From an uncultured Eggerthella sp. (GTDB lineage Bacteria > Actinomycetota > Coriobacteriia > Coriobacteriales > Eggerthellaceae), in the NCBI GenBank assembly GCA_958431815.1, contig CAUASB010000018.1, positions 1 to 19,403 of the forward strand: DNA of 19,403 nucleotides, written 5' to 3'. The notes beneath the pieces are model-generated. The model made no database searches. It was not told the origin of the DNA and saw nothing but the letters and a program-made list of their open reading frames with translations. Shown here one piece after another: positions 7,852-15,093 of the stretch. The position numbers were made by a program, and so were the translations under genes. Position 1 is the stretch's first letter. Each line of letters starts with the position of its first letter.

Positions 7852-8649
7852 ATGGATATGATTGCAAGTTTCACAACGTCGTTTTTCGGTACCGAGCCTT
7901 GGGGCTTGGCCGTTGTTCTGGTGCTGGTATTCTTGGCCGGCTACGTTGACGCTATCGCCGGCGGTGGCGGGCTTATATCGCTTCCTGCGTACATGATTGC
8001 GGGGCTGCCCACGCATGCTGCAATCGCCACGAACAAGCTCAGCTCCTGCATGGGCACTGCGGTTGCCACGTTTCACTATGCGAAATCGGGTTTCATCAAC
8101 CTGCGTTTGGCCTTGCCCAGTATCGGTTTTGCATTCTTAGGTTCTTTCTTGGGCTCGAACCTGCTTTTGCTTGCCGACGATGGCTTCCTGCGCGTTTTCC
8201 TCCTTATCGTGCTGCCCCTTACTGCTGTGTACGTTATGAAGTCGAAAAGCTTCGATGCGGCAGGGCTCGAATCGTTTTCCCTGAAAAAGACTATGCTTTT
8301 GTGCATGGTCATTGCTTTTGCGGTGGGCATCTATGATGGTTTCTACGGTCCAGGTACGGGCACGTTCTTGATGCTGCTGCTTACCGGTGTGGCGCACCTG
8401 CGCTTGGACTCGGCAGCAGGTGTAACGAAGTCTATCAACCTCACCACTAACTTTGCTGCACTGGTTGTGTTCTTGGCCAACGGTCAGGTGATGATCCTGC
8501 TGGGCTTGCTGGCTGGTCTTGCCAACATGGGCGGCAACTATCTGGGTTCCCATAGCTTCACCAAGAACGGCGGGTCCGTTGCACGCCCCATTACCATCAC
8601 GGTTCTGCTTATCTTCTTCGTTAAAGTGATCTGGGATTTCGTGGCCTAG
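7852..8649 (+). CDS. TSUP (TauE/SafE, YfcA-like) family membrane permease
   Basis: A 265-residue, very hydrophobic protein with about eight membrane segments, the usual size for the family. Both duplicated signature halves are visible: YVDAIAGGGGLISLPAYMIA with ATNKLSS in the first, and GIYDGFYGPGTGTFLMLLL with GVTKSINLTTN in the second. TSUP proteins move sulfite, sulfoacetate, thiosulfate and related organosulfur anions across the cytoplasmic membrane; the substrate here cannot be assigned. The ATG at 7852 is used, with a second in-frame ATG at 7858. Neither has a recognisable ribosome site; instead a TG-preceded TAGAAT (7836-7841) lies ten bases upstream of the ATG, which would suit a leaderless or near-leaderless transcript. 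The gene appears to be a single unit, between the repeat cluster and a weak hairpin at 8709-8755. Confidence 0.9.
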   Translation: MDMIASFTTSFFGTEPWGLAVVLVLVFLAGYVDAIAGGGGLISLPAYMIAGLPTHAAIATNKLSSCMGTAVATFHYAKSGFINLRLALPSIGFAFLGSFLGSNLLLLADDGFLRVFLLIVLPLTAVYVMKSKSFDAAGLESFSLKKTMLLCMVIAFAVGIYDGFYGPGTGTFLMLLLTGVAHLRLDSAAGVTKSINLTTNFAALVVFLANGQVMILLGLLAGLANMGGNYLGSHSFTKNGGSVARPITITVLLIFFVKVIWDFVA

Positions 8650-8708
8650 TTGCATTGCTGCGAGCATCGTTGTTGCCCGAGCCGAATTCAACCCAAGGAC
8701 TTCGGCCC

Positions 8709-8755
8709 TGAGGAACCAGCTAGCATACTCTGCGAAAGTATGTTGATTTTCCTCA
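8709..8755 (+). other. Nested hairpin after the TSUP gene, possible weak terminator
   Basis: The outer stem TGAGGAA (8709-8715) / TTCCTCA (8749-8755) encloses CATACT (8724-8729) / AGTATG (8737-8742). A competing stem, ATGTTGA (8740-8746) / TCAACAT (8753-8759), is also perfect, so two alternative folds are possible. The T-run downstream is poor, so termination is only moderately likely. It lies 60 bases after the TSUP stop and just upstream of the twin-operator promoter. Confidence 0.35.
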
Positions 8756-8772
8756 ACATTTCTTCCTATATG

Positions 8773-8838
8773 TGAACGTGTTCAACTATGCAACGAAAAG
8801 CGTTATAGTGGGGTTGTTCGAATATGTGAACACGTTCA
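8773..8838 (+). promoter_or_regulatory. Promoter bracketed by two identical dyad operators
   Basis: The 12-bp dyads TGAACGTGTTCA (8773-8784) and TGAACACGTTCA (8827-8838) are the same palindrome in opposite orientation, each preceded by ATATG. Their centres are 54 bp apart, close to five helical turns. Between them lies TATAGT (8804-8809) as a candidate -10, with weak TTCAAC (8781-8786) at 17-base spacing as -35. The first dyad therefore covers the -35 and the second lies about 11-22 bases past the expected start. The half-site spacing (GAAC-N2-GTTC) does not fit the LexA SOS box (GAAC-N4-GTTC). The cognate repressor is unknown. Confidence 0.65.
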
Positions 8839-8905
8839 TTTGCCGCAGAAAGAGGGAGCGGCATTGACGCGGGCTTGGCCCGCATGGGGAGAGGCGGAAA
8901 CTGCT

Positions 8906-9127
8906 ATGAGCAAGATTCCAAGCGTAGAAACAATGGGCACCTGCCCGAAATGCGGAACGTTGCTGGACATTACCGTGGAGCTGGTTCCCGATAAAGTGAT
9001 TTATCGCGGGGTTTGCCCTGAACATGGGGCATTTTCCAGGAGCGAGCCACGAGCCGATATGTCGGAGTTGGGAATAAAGATTTCTTCCACCGTCGGCATC
9101 CAAGGCCAGCATCGCTCGGTTGCATAA
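8906..9127 (+). CDS. Small zinc-ribbon-like protein, unknown function
   Basis: A 73-residue protein from ATG at 8906, with GGAGAGGCGG upstream (AGGCGG eight bases away). A TTG-initiated extension from 8840 is possible but would start inside the second operator and adds Ala/Trp-rich sequence with no conserved look. The visible feature is C13-P-K-C16 followed by C37-P-E-H39-type ligands (CPKCGTLLD ... GVCPEHGAF), a small zinc-ribbon or zinc-knuckle arrangement. No signal peptide or membrane segment is present. I do not recognise a named family. The gene is monocistronic, with the twin-operator promoter upstream and an intrinsic terminator 17 bases after its stop, so its expression appears tightly controlled. 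The leader between the predicted transcript start (about 8816) and the ATG is about 90 bases. Being a real gene is likely; function is open. Confidence 0.65.
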   Translation: MSKIPSVETMGTCPKCGTLLDITVELVPDKVIYRGVCPEHGAFSRSEPRADMSELGIKISSTVGIQGQHRSVA

Positions 9128-9143
9128 GCCACCTGCCATGGTC

Positions 9144-9170
9144 CCCGCTGAAAACAGCGGGAATTTTTTT
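9144..9170 (+). terminator. Rho-independent terminator of the small zinc-ribbon gene
   Basis: A perfect 7-bp stem CCCGCTG (9144-9150) / CAGCGGG (9155-9161) with AAAA loop is followed by AATTTTTTT (9162-9170). It separates this gene from the convergent ferredoxin, whose stop is at 9173-9175. On the minus strand no T-run follows the stem, so it acts in one direction only. Confidence 0.9.
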
Positions 9171-9172
9171 GT

Positions 9173-9454
9173 TTAGGACGCTTTCGGCATGGTGCGCTTT
9201 GCTGCTTCAGCCTCGCCGTAGTGAATGGCAGACATAGGGCACATTCGCAAGCATCCAAAGCACATAAGGCATTGGTCCTTCACCCAGGTGGGGCGCCCGT
9301 TTTCCATTTTGATGGCTTCAGCAGGGCAAATCTTCTCGCAATGACCGCAACCAATGCAGCGATCGTTCACCGTGAAATTGTCGGTGTACAGGACCTCGTC
9401 GAGATCGACACGCGTGTAAAGGCCTGCCGTGCTTTTCGTTTTTCCGTCAGCCAT
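9173..9454 (-). CDS. 2x[4Fe-4S] ferredoxin-type protein
   Basis: A 93-residue protein with two full [4Fe-4S] motifs: C33-IG-C36-GH-C39-EKI-C43-P and C62-LM-C65-FG-C68-LRM-C72-P. The layout is that of bacterial 4Fe-4S dicluster ferredoxins, with 32 residues before the first cluster instead of the usual few. The ATG at 9454 has AAAGGGGG upstream. There is no twin-arginine or Sec signal and no membrane segment, so it should be a cytoplasmic electron carrier or a small subunit of an oxidoreductase. It is monocistronic: convergent with the zinc-ribbon gene and divergent from ileS, with no partner enzyme adjacent. A TACAAT (minus strand, plus coordinates 9490-9485) could be its -10, but the -35 is poor. 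The partner cannot be named from context; it could serve Fe-S enzymes such as the activase (inference only). Confidence 0.93.
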   Translation of the reverse strand: MADGKTKSTAGLYTRVDLDEVLYTDNFTVNDRCIGCGHCEKICPAEAIKMENGRPTWVKDQCLMCFGCLRMCPMSAIHYGEAEAAKRTMPKAS

Positions 9455-9586
9455 GATGGCCCCCTTTGTTGTGTCCCCACTTGCATTGTAGTGCGCCAGG
9501 TAAAAGGCGAATGGTGCATTCTAAAACGTTACCTATGCATCAGATTCATAGATGATTGCTGCGCTGAGTTCGGGGTGGGGATGGAA

Positions 9587-9626
9587 GAGGCATGCCTCGT
9601 GATTATTTTCAGATTGTCACGAGGCA
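9587..9626. promoter_or_regulatory. Palindrome/hairpin cluster of GAGGCA words upstream of ileS
   Basis: GAGGCATGCCTC (9587-9598) is a perfect 12-bp palindrome. Its right half is also the start of a 10-bp inverted repeat, TGCCTCGTGA (9593-9602) / TCACGAGGCA (9617-9626), with a 14-base gap. The GAGGCA word thus occurs three times in 40 bp. It lies upstream of the ileS -10 candidate and has no T-run, so it looks like an operator rather than a terminator. No T-box sequence (GGTGGNACC type) is visible in the ferredoxin-ileS gap (9455-9711). Confidence 0.5.
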
Positions 9627-9640
9627 AGCCATTCATACGC

Positions 9641-9668
9641 TTCGCTATACGGTTAAGTCGGGTATAAT
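9641..9668 (+). promoter_or_regulatory. Candidate ileS operon promoter
   Basis: A perfect TATAAT (9663-9668) sits 43 bases before the ileS GTG. A weak TTCGCT (9641-9646) at 16-base spacing is the best -35. The expected transcript start near 9675 leaves a leader of about 37 bases, too short for a riboswitch or T-box. Confidence 0.45.
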
Positions 9669-9711
9669 TTCCTGGTTATACAAAAACACAAGGATGAAGA
9701 AAGGGTGCATC

Positions 9712-12567
9712 GTGGCCAACAGCTACAAGCAAACCATGAATCTGCCGCGCACCGACTTCGCGATGCGTGCAAACTTGCCTGAAAACGAACCCAAGCGCCT
9801 TCAGTACTGGAATGACATTGACATTTACGCAAAGGTGCTTGAAAAGAACAAGGACAACGCACCCTTCATTTTGCATGATGGTCCTCCGTACGCTAATGGG
9901 CCCATCCATATCGGCCATGCCTTCAACAAGATCCTCAAAGACTTCATCGTGAAGTACAAGTCCATGCGCGGCTACTATGCTCCGTACGTTCCTGGCTGGG
10001 ACTGCCATGGCCTGCCCATCGAGAACAAGGTTGAAGAGCAGCTCGGCGAAGAGAAGATGGCGAAGATCGACACGGCAACGTTCCGCAAGATCTGCCGCGA
10101 ATACGCCACCAAGCAGCTCGACGGCCAGCGTGAGGGCTTCAAGCGTCTTGGCGTGGGTGCTGAATGGGACAACCCCTACCTTACCTACCTGCCCGAATAC
10201 GAGGCTGGCAACATCGAGATCTTCAAGAAGCTCTACCTGGATGGCAGCGTGTATCGTGGTCGCAAGCCTATCCATTGGTGCAGCCATTGCCATACCGCGC
10301 TCGCTGAAGCTGAAATCGAGTACAGCGACGAGATGAGCCCCTCCATCTACGTGAAGTTCTTCTTCACCGAGATGCCTGCGGTTATGAAGGAAGCTGCCGA
10401 GGCAGCTGGTATGGCCGACGCAAAGTCCGGCGTGGTTATCTGGACCACCACCCCTTGGACGCTTCCCGCTAACCAGGCCGTATGCGTTTCCCCGATTGCG
10501 GAATATGCGGTTGCCATCGTTGACGGCCAGCTTTTGGTCATGGCCAACGAACTGGCAGACGCGGTTGCCGAAACCGCTGGCTGGGGCGAGCTTTCCTTCC
10601 TGGAAAAGGACGGCAAGAAGCTCATCTTCGCCGGTTCCGAGCTTGCTGGCGCAACGTATGCTCATCCTATCTATGCCGATGAAACCGGTGTGGTGCTTAC
10701 GGGCAACCACGTTACCATGGAAAGCGGCACGGGCTGCGTCCACACGGCTCCCGGCCATGGCGTTGACGACTACAATGCGTGCCAGGCTGCGGGTATCAAG
10801 GAAATCAAGATGCCTATCGACGACGAGGGTCGTTTCTATGCGGGCTCCTGTCAATGGGAGGGCATGACCACCGACGAGGCCAACCCCGCCATCATCGAAT
10901 GGCTGCGCGGCCAGGGCACTTTGGTGGCTCATGTTGATATCAGCCATAGCTACCCGCACTGTTGGCGCTGCCACCAGCCGGTTATCTTCCGCGCAACCAC
11001 CCAGTGGTTTGTTTCCATGGACGACACCGGCATTCGCGAAAAGGCCAAAAAGGCCATCGAAAACGAAGTGAACTGGTATCCCGCTTGGGCTGCCAACCGC
11101 ATTGGCGCCATGGTTGCCGACCGTCCTGACTGGTGCATTTCCCGTCAGCGCTACTGGGGCGTGCCGATTCCGGTATTCACCTGCGATTCCTGCGGTGAAA
11201 CGGTGGCAACCGAGGCAACGTTCGACGCTGTTATCGACTTGTTCAAGACCGAAGGTGCCGACGCCTGGTACAAGAAGTCGCCGGCAGAGTTCCTTCCCGC
11301 CGACACCTGCTGCCCGAAGTGCGGCGCTGGCGTTGAGCATCTGACGTCCGACAAGGACGTTCTGGACGTTTGGTGGGAATCGGGCGTAAGCCACACTTCC
11401 GTTTGCGAGGCACGCGATTACCTGCAGCGTCCTGCCGATGTGTACTTGGAAGGCTCCGACCAGCATCGCGGCTGGTTCCAGTCTTCGCTGCTTACCAGCG
11501 TTGCTGCGTATGGCATCCCGCCGTACAAGAACGTTATCAGCTGCGGCTTCACCATGGACAAAGACGGCAAGAAGATGTCCAAGTCGTTGGGCAACACCAT
11601 TGACCCGAACGAAGTGAACAAGAAGCTTGGCGCCGAGGTCCTTCGCATGTGGACCAGCTCGGTTGATTACAGCCAGGACGTTTCCATCGGCGACGAGATC
11701 CTGCAGCGCACGTCTGACACGTACCGCAAGTTCCGCAACACCTTCCGCTTCCTGCTGGGCAACCTGAGCGACTTCGATGATGCGACGGATTACGTGGCAT
11801 GGGACGAGCTTGAGCCCATCGACCAGTACATGATGGCAAAGACCGCCACTATGCTCGACGAGGTAACGAAGGCTTACGACGAGTACCGCTTCCATGGCGT
11901 GTACCGCGCAACGTACGACTTCGTAACCGACCTTTCGAACGTGTACATGGACGTTGCGAAGGATCGTCTGTACTCCGAGGCACCGGCAAGCCCGCGTCGC
12001 CGTGCGGTTCAGACCGTTCTGATGAACATCCTTGAGGTTATGGTTCGTGTGCTTGCTCCTGTGCTGACGTTCACCACCGACGAGGTTTGGCAGCATTACC
12101 CCGAGGCTATTCGCAACCGCGAGGGTCGCGTCGAGTCGATTCAGCTTACCGATTGGCCTACGCGCGAGGGCTTCGTTCCCGCGCTTCCCGCCGACACGGC
12201 AGAGCTTGAGTCGAAGTGGGCAACCATCATGGAAGTTCGCGATGCAGTGACCAAGGCGCTTGAGGAAGCACGTGGTGCCAAGACCATCAAGAAGAGCCAG
12301 GAGGCTGCCGTTAAGGTAACGGTTCCCGCTGCTGCCCTTGCTTTACTGGGATCCTTTGACGTTGAAGTGTTCGAGGAACTGTTTATCGTTGCCGGCGTTG
12401 AATTCGTCGAGGGTACTGAGCTCGGTTGCGAGGTAGTTGCAGCGCAGGGCGAGAAGTGCCCCCGTTGCTGGAACTTCCGCGAGCTGGGCGGCAACGCAAA
12501 CCATCCGCATGTGTGCAAGCGCTGCGGTGATGCGCTCGATGCCATCGGCTTCGAAGGCGAAGAATAG
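9712..12567 (+). CDS. ileS: Isoleucyl-tRNA synthetase
   Basis: A class Ia aminoacyl-tRNA synthetase that charges tRNA-Ile using ATP. The first signature is PYANGPIHIGHA with HIGH at residues 66-69, and the second is KMSKS at 621-625 (DGKKMSKSLGNTIDP). The central region carries the CP1 editing domain that hydrolyses Val-tRNA-Ile (TTPWTLPANQ, GTGCVHTAPGHG). The C-terminal zinc finger is complete: C916-x2-C919 and C935-x2-C938. The start is taken as GTG at 9712, with AAAGGG six bases upstream, giving 951 residues, close to the 938 of E. coli. An in-frame ATG at 9694 has its AGG too close, and the open frame continues upstream to about 9592 without family-like sequence. It is followed after 14 bases by lspA, an ileS-lspA order also known in enterobacteria. 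Confidence 0.97.
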   Translation: MANSYKQTMNLPRTDFAMRANLPENEPKRLQYWNDIDIYAKVLEKNKDNAPFILHDGPPYANGPIHIGHAFNKILKDFIVKYKSMRGYYAPYVPGWDCHGLPIENKVEEQLGEEKMAKIDTATFRKICREYATKQLDGQREGFKRLGVGAEWDNPYLTYLPEYEAGNIEIFKKLYLDGSVYRGRKPIHWCSHCHTALAEAEIEYSDEMSPSIYVKFFFTEMPAVMKEAAEAAGMADAKSGVVIWTTTPWTLPANQAVCVSPIAEYAVAIVDGQLLVMANELADAVAETAGWGELSFLEKDGKKLIFAGSELAGATYAHPIYADETGVVLTGNHVTMESGTGCVHTAPGHGVDDYNACQAAGIKEIKMPIDDEGRFYAGSCQWEGMTTDEANPAIIEWLRGQGTLVAHVDISHSYPHCWRCHQPVIFRATTQWFVSMDDTGIREKAKKAIENEVNWYPAWAANRIGAMVADRPDWCISRQRYWGVPIPVFTCDSCGETVATEATFDAVIDLFKTEGADAWYKKSPAEFLPADTCCPKCGAGVEHLTSDKDVLDVWWESGVSHTSVCEARDYLQRPADVYLEGSDQHRGWFQSSLLTSVAAYGIPPYKNVISCGFTMDKDGKKMSKSLGNTIDPNEVNKKLGAEVLRMWTSSVDYSQDVSIGDEILQRTSDTYRKFRNTFRFLLGNLSDFDDATDYVAWDELEPIDQYMMAKTATMLDEVTKAYDEYRFHGVYRATYDFVTDLSNVYMDVAKDRLYSEAPASPRRRAVQTVLMNILEVMVRVLAPVLTFTTDEVWQHYPEAIRNREGRVESIQLTDWPTREGFVPALPADTAELESKWATIMEVRDAVTKALEEARGAKTIKKSQEAAVKVTVPAAALALLGSFDVEVFEELFIVAGVEFVEGTELGCEVVAAQGEKCPRCWNFRELGGNANHPHVCKRCGDALDAIGFEGEE

Positions 12568-12581
12568 GACCTTTGCCTGGA

Positions 12582-13136
12582 ATGACCAACGTTTCCCAAA
12601 ACGATTCGGGTGCCGCCGAGCACGGCGGCACCCGCTTTGCGCGCAACCTTGCCATATGGGTGGGTTGCGCGTTTTTGTGGTGTGTCATCGACCGTGCTAC
12701 CAAAGTGTTCTTCGATGGCAATTTTCGGGTAGGGCAGGTTGCTGTGCCCGATGTGCTGGGCATCTTGCAGCTTAATTTGGTGCATAACAAGGGCGTCGCT
12801 TGGGGCGCTTTTGCCGGCAATGTGCCCGTTATCGCTATCGTCACAGCATTGATGTGCGTAGGTATCGCGGTATTCGCCGTATATTGGGCGCGCCGTTCCA
12901 GCGTCGTAGAAATGATTGGGCTGGGACTTTTGTTCGCAGGTGGCATCGGCAACCTGTACGATCGCATTTTCCAAGGGTACGTGGTGGATTTCATCACGCC
13001 GCTCTTCATCGATTTTCCCACTTTCAACGTGGCGGATATCGGCGTTACCTGCGGCATTGCCCTGCTGGCAGTGTGCTGGATTGTTCAGATTTTACGCGAG
13101 GGGAAGCAAAGCCCCGAATCAACCAAGGAGGAGTAA
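12582..13136 (+). CDS. lspA: Lipoprotein signal peptidase (signal peptidase II)
   Basis: A 184-residue membrane aspartyl protease that removes signal peptides from prolipoproteins after diacylglyceryl modification; the target of globomycin. Four membrane segments are apparent. Family boxes are present: NKGVAWGAF (69-77), GGIGNLYDRIFQGYVVDF with catalytic D136, and FNVAD with catalytic D152, corresponding to D124 and D143 of the Pseudomonas enzyme. The ATG at 12582 is preferred; an in-frame TTG at 12573 is possible, and the ribosome site is weak (AGGA 12 bases away), suggesting translational coupling to ileS. About 20 polar residues precede the first helix, and the C-terminal tail is charged. 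The stop lies inside the strong ribosome site of the next gene. Confidence 0.96.
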   Translation: MTNVSQNDSGAAEHGGTRFARNLAIWVGCAFLWCVIDRATKVFFDGNFRVGQVAVPDVLGILQLNLVHNKGVAWGAFAGNVPVIAIVTALMCVGIAVFAVYWARRSSVVEMIGLGLLFAGGIGNLYDRIFQGYVVDFITPLFIDFPTFNVADIGVTCGIALLAVCWIVQILREGKQSPESTKEE

Positions 13137-13139
13137 GCA

Positions 13140-14210
13140 ATGGCGCGAAGCCTTTCAACAACGGTTACCGAAGCATACAACGATATGCGCCTTGATTCCT
13201 TTTTGTACGAATCGGGGTTGTACGAGTCGCGCAGCAAGGCGGTAAAGCAGATCGAAGCCGGCAAGGTATTCGTGGGCGGTAAAACTCCCACGAAGAAGAC
13301 GCTGGTGCGTATGGGCGATTTCATTGTGTACGAGGAATTTGAGAACAACGATCGCGTGTTCTTGGAGCCGCAGGACATTCCGCTGGACGTGTACTACGAA
13401 GACGACGATATGGCCGTCATCAACAAGCAGGCGGGGCTTATTTGCCATCCTTCGCCGGGACATCCCGATGGAACGCTTTCCAATGCGCTGATTTACAAGT
13501 ATGGGCGCGAAAATCTTGCTCATATCCAGGGCGACGACCGTCCGGGCATCGTCCATCGTTTGGACGGCGACACCAGCGGCCTTATGCTGGTTGCGAAAAA
13601 CGATGAGATTGGTTTCGAGTTGCAGGACGAAATCCGCTCTCGTAACGTGAACAGGCGTTATCTGTGCCTGGTACACGGCAACATCGCCAGCGACACTGGT
13701 CTTATCGATGCGCCGATTTTCCGCAGCGACAAGGTGCGTACCCGCATGCAGGTGTCCGATAAACCGCAGGCGCGTTCTTCGGTTACCACGTTCAAGGTAC
13801 TGGAACGTTTCGAGTCGTCTAACAAGGACAACGGCTTTTCGCTTATCGAATGCAAGCTGTATTCGGGGCGTACACACCAGATCCGTGTGCATATGGAGTA
13901 CATCAAGCATTGGTGCGTGGGCGACCCGATGTACGGCACCCCTGGCAAGGCGGACAACCTGGGCCTTACGCGCCAGTTCCTGCATTCGTACTTCGTTGAG
14001 TTCGAGCATCCTCGCACGGGGGAGGTGCTGGAGTTTTTGGCTCCTGTTCCAGAAGACCTGCAGAACACGCTGCGCAAGCTGCGCGATCGTCGTATTGGCC
14101 TTACCGATGCCGGCAGGGAAGTGCTGCTGAAGTACTGCACCGAGGGTCGCGGCATTCAGCTTCCTGAAGGGAAAACCGCCGAGGAAGTTGATTCGTTCAC
14201 GTTCCTGTAG
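13140..14210 (+). CDS. RluA-family pseudouridine synthase with S4 domain (RluD-like)
   Basis: A 356-residue RNA-modifying enzyme that converts uridine to pseudouridine in rRNA or tRNA. An S4 RNA-binding domain covers about residues 16-65 (SRSKAVKQIEAGKVFVGG). The catalytic domain has the RluA-family motif HRLDGDTSG at 139-147 with catalytic D142, followed by LVAKN. The later GRTHQIRVHMEYI motif is also typical. S4 plus RluA core resembles RluD, which modifies helix 69 of 23S rRNA, but RluC-type or other specificity is not excluded. The ribosome site AAGGAGGAG is excellent, and lspA ends only 3 bases before the ATG, so it is the last gene of the ileS-lspA unit. The tail after residue 310 extends slightly beyond the core. 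A strong terminator follows. Confidence 0.95.
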   Translation: MARSLSTTVTEAYNDMRLDSFLYESGLYESRSKAVKQIEAGKVFVGGKTPTKKTLVRMGDFIVYEEFENNDRVFLEPQDIPLDVYYEDDDMAVINKQAGLICHPSPGHPDGTLSNALIYKYGRENLAHIQGDDRPGIVHRLDGDTSGLMLVAKNDEIGFELQDEIRSRNVNRRYLCLVHGNIASDTGLIDAPIFRSDKVRTRMQVSDKPQARSSVTTFKVLERFESSNKDNGFSLIECKLYSGRTHQIRVHMEYIKHWCVGDPMYGTPGKADNLGLTRQFLHSYFVEFEHPRTGEVLEFLAPVPEDLQNTLRKLRDRRIGLTDAGREVLLKYCTEGRGIQLPEGKTAEEVDSFTFL

Positions 14211-14243
14211 CGGCGGGTATGCGCAGCGCTGTACTCGCATAGC

Positions 14244-14291
14244 AAAGAGCCTGTTCAATTACGCGTTACGCGATTGAACAGGCTCTTTTAA
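14244..14291 (+). terminator. Rho-independent terminator of the ileS-lspA-rlu operon
   Basis: A perfect 16-bp stem, AAAGAGCCTGTTCAAT (14244-14259) and its complement (14273-14288), encloses a 13-base loop that itself contains CGCG-TTA-CGCG. It ends in a CTCTTTT run. It begins 34 bases after the synthase stop. The symmetry would allow some function on the opposite strand too, since AAAGAG becomes CTCTTT. Confidence 0.92.
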
Positions 14292-14368
14292 GTTTTGCGG
14301 CGGAAAGGGGTGGGGCTTACTTGCCCATGGCCCCCATTATTCCGTTGCACGTTTCGCCGGAAATCGAT

Positions 14369-14396
14369 AAAACAAGGGCGCTCCCCAAGCGCGCTT
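14369..14396 (-). terminator. Rho-independent terminator of the PAP2 gene
   Basis: On the minus strand a 9-bp stem with one mismatch, AAGCGCGCT (14396-14388) / AGCGCCCTT (14382-14374), closes a 5-base TGGGG loop. GTTTTA follows. It starts 8 bases after the PAP2 stop. The two convergent terminators leave 14292-14368 between them, where I see no gene. Confidence 0.75.
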
Positions 14397-14403
14397 TAGG
14401 TAA

Positions 14404-15093
14404 TTAGCTTTTGTTTGCTGGTCGCAATCCTTCGTTTCCCACGAACAGCGGTGCAATGACCTTGGTGAAGAATACCAGCCAAATCAGGGAAAGGCAGAAG
14501 CCTGCCAGAACGTCGCTGGCGTAGTGAACGCCCAAGTACACGCGGCTGATGCCGATCATGGCGATTATCGCGCACAGGGCAATGATTAGAAGCACGCGTC
14601 GGATGTTGTCTTTCTCGTAACGCCACACGAACCAGATAAGCAATCCGAAAAACGCCATGGCAACCATAGAATGACCTGAGGGGAAGCTGAATCCGCTCGC
14701 TTCCGCCAAGCGGAACCCGTCGGGGCGGGGACGTTGCACAATCGCCTTCAGTACCTGATTCAGGGCAAGCGCCAGCACAAGGTTGGTAGCAGTGCACCAT
14801 CCCGCTCGCTTGCCGGGTGCGAAAGCGGTGATAACAACCCACAGCACTGCGATGGAAACCGGTGTTGCTAAGTTGGAAAAGCTTTCCATGATAGGCGTGA
14901 GCCAGGGTTGGCGAAGGTTCTCGACGATAAGCCAGTACGCTGCTTGATCGAGTTTCATCGATTCGCTTTCAAGCACCTCGCTTAAAAGGAACACGAAAAC
15001 GGTGGCACATACTGCCGCTACGATAAGCATCTTGTTCTCGGAAACAAGATGCTTGAATTGCCCGATCAGTTGAATGCGTTGTTCGCGGTTCAT
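14404..15093 (-). CDS. PAP2-superfamily membrane phosphatase
   Basis: A 229-residue protein with about six membrane segments and the complete type 2 phosphatidic acid phosphatase motif: K116-x6-R123-P124, PSGH at 138-141, and S183-R184-x5-H190-x3-D194. The two histidines and the aspartate form the phospho-histidine mechanism. Members dephosphorylate phosphatidic acid, undecaprenyl pyrophosphate or phosphatidylglycerophosphate; single PAP2 genes of this size often act as PgpB/BcrC-type undecaprenyl pyrophosphate phosphatases, but the substrate is not provable here. The active site should face outward. The ATG at 15093 is preceded by AAAGGAG and GGGG. It is a single gene with its own terminator and diverges from the DUF6323-type gene across a 215-bp gap. 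Confidence 0.93.
   Translation of the reverse strand: MNREQRIQLIGQFKHLVSENKMLIVAAVCATVFVFLLSEVLESESMKLDQAAYWLIVENLRQPWLTPIMESFSNLATPVSIAVLWVVITAFAPGKRAGWCTATNLVLALALNQVLKAIVQRPRPDGFRLAEASGFSFPSGHSMVAMAFFGLLIWFVWRYEKDNIRRVLLIIALCAIIAMIGISRVYLGVHYASDVLAGFCLSLIWLVFFTKVIAPLFVGNEGLRPANKS

Noticed and set aside
8773..8838. LexA SOS boxes
   Set aside because: The GAAC and GTTC half-sites are separated by 2 bases, whereas the actinobacterial/Bacillus LexA box needs 4.
8840..8905. Longer zinc-ribbon protein from the TTG at 8840
   Set aside because: The TTG abuts the second operator, lacks a ribosome site, and the added 22 residues look non-coding; the ATG at 8906 has a purine-rich ribosome site.
9541..9600. 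T-box antiterminator from the GGGGTGGGG string near 9572
   Set aside because: The surrounding sequence does not match the conserved GGTGGNACC context, and it lies upstream of the likely ileS promoter.
14316..14403. In-frame continuation of 28 codons past the PAP2 stop (ending ...GIMGAMGK), suggesting a broken longer gene
   Set aside because: The continuation overlaps the PAP2 terminator hairpin, PAP2 is already full length with all motifs, and the extra sequence matches nothing I recognise.
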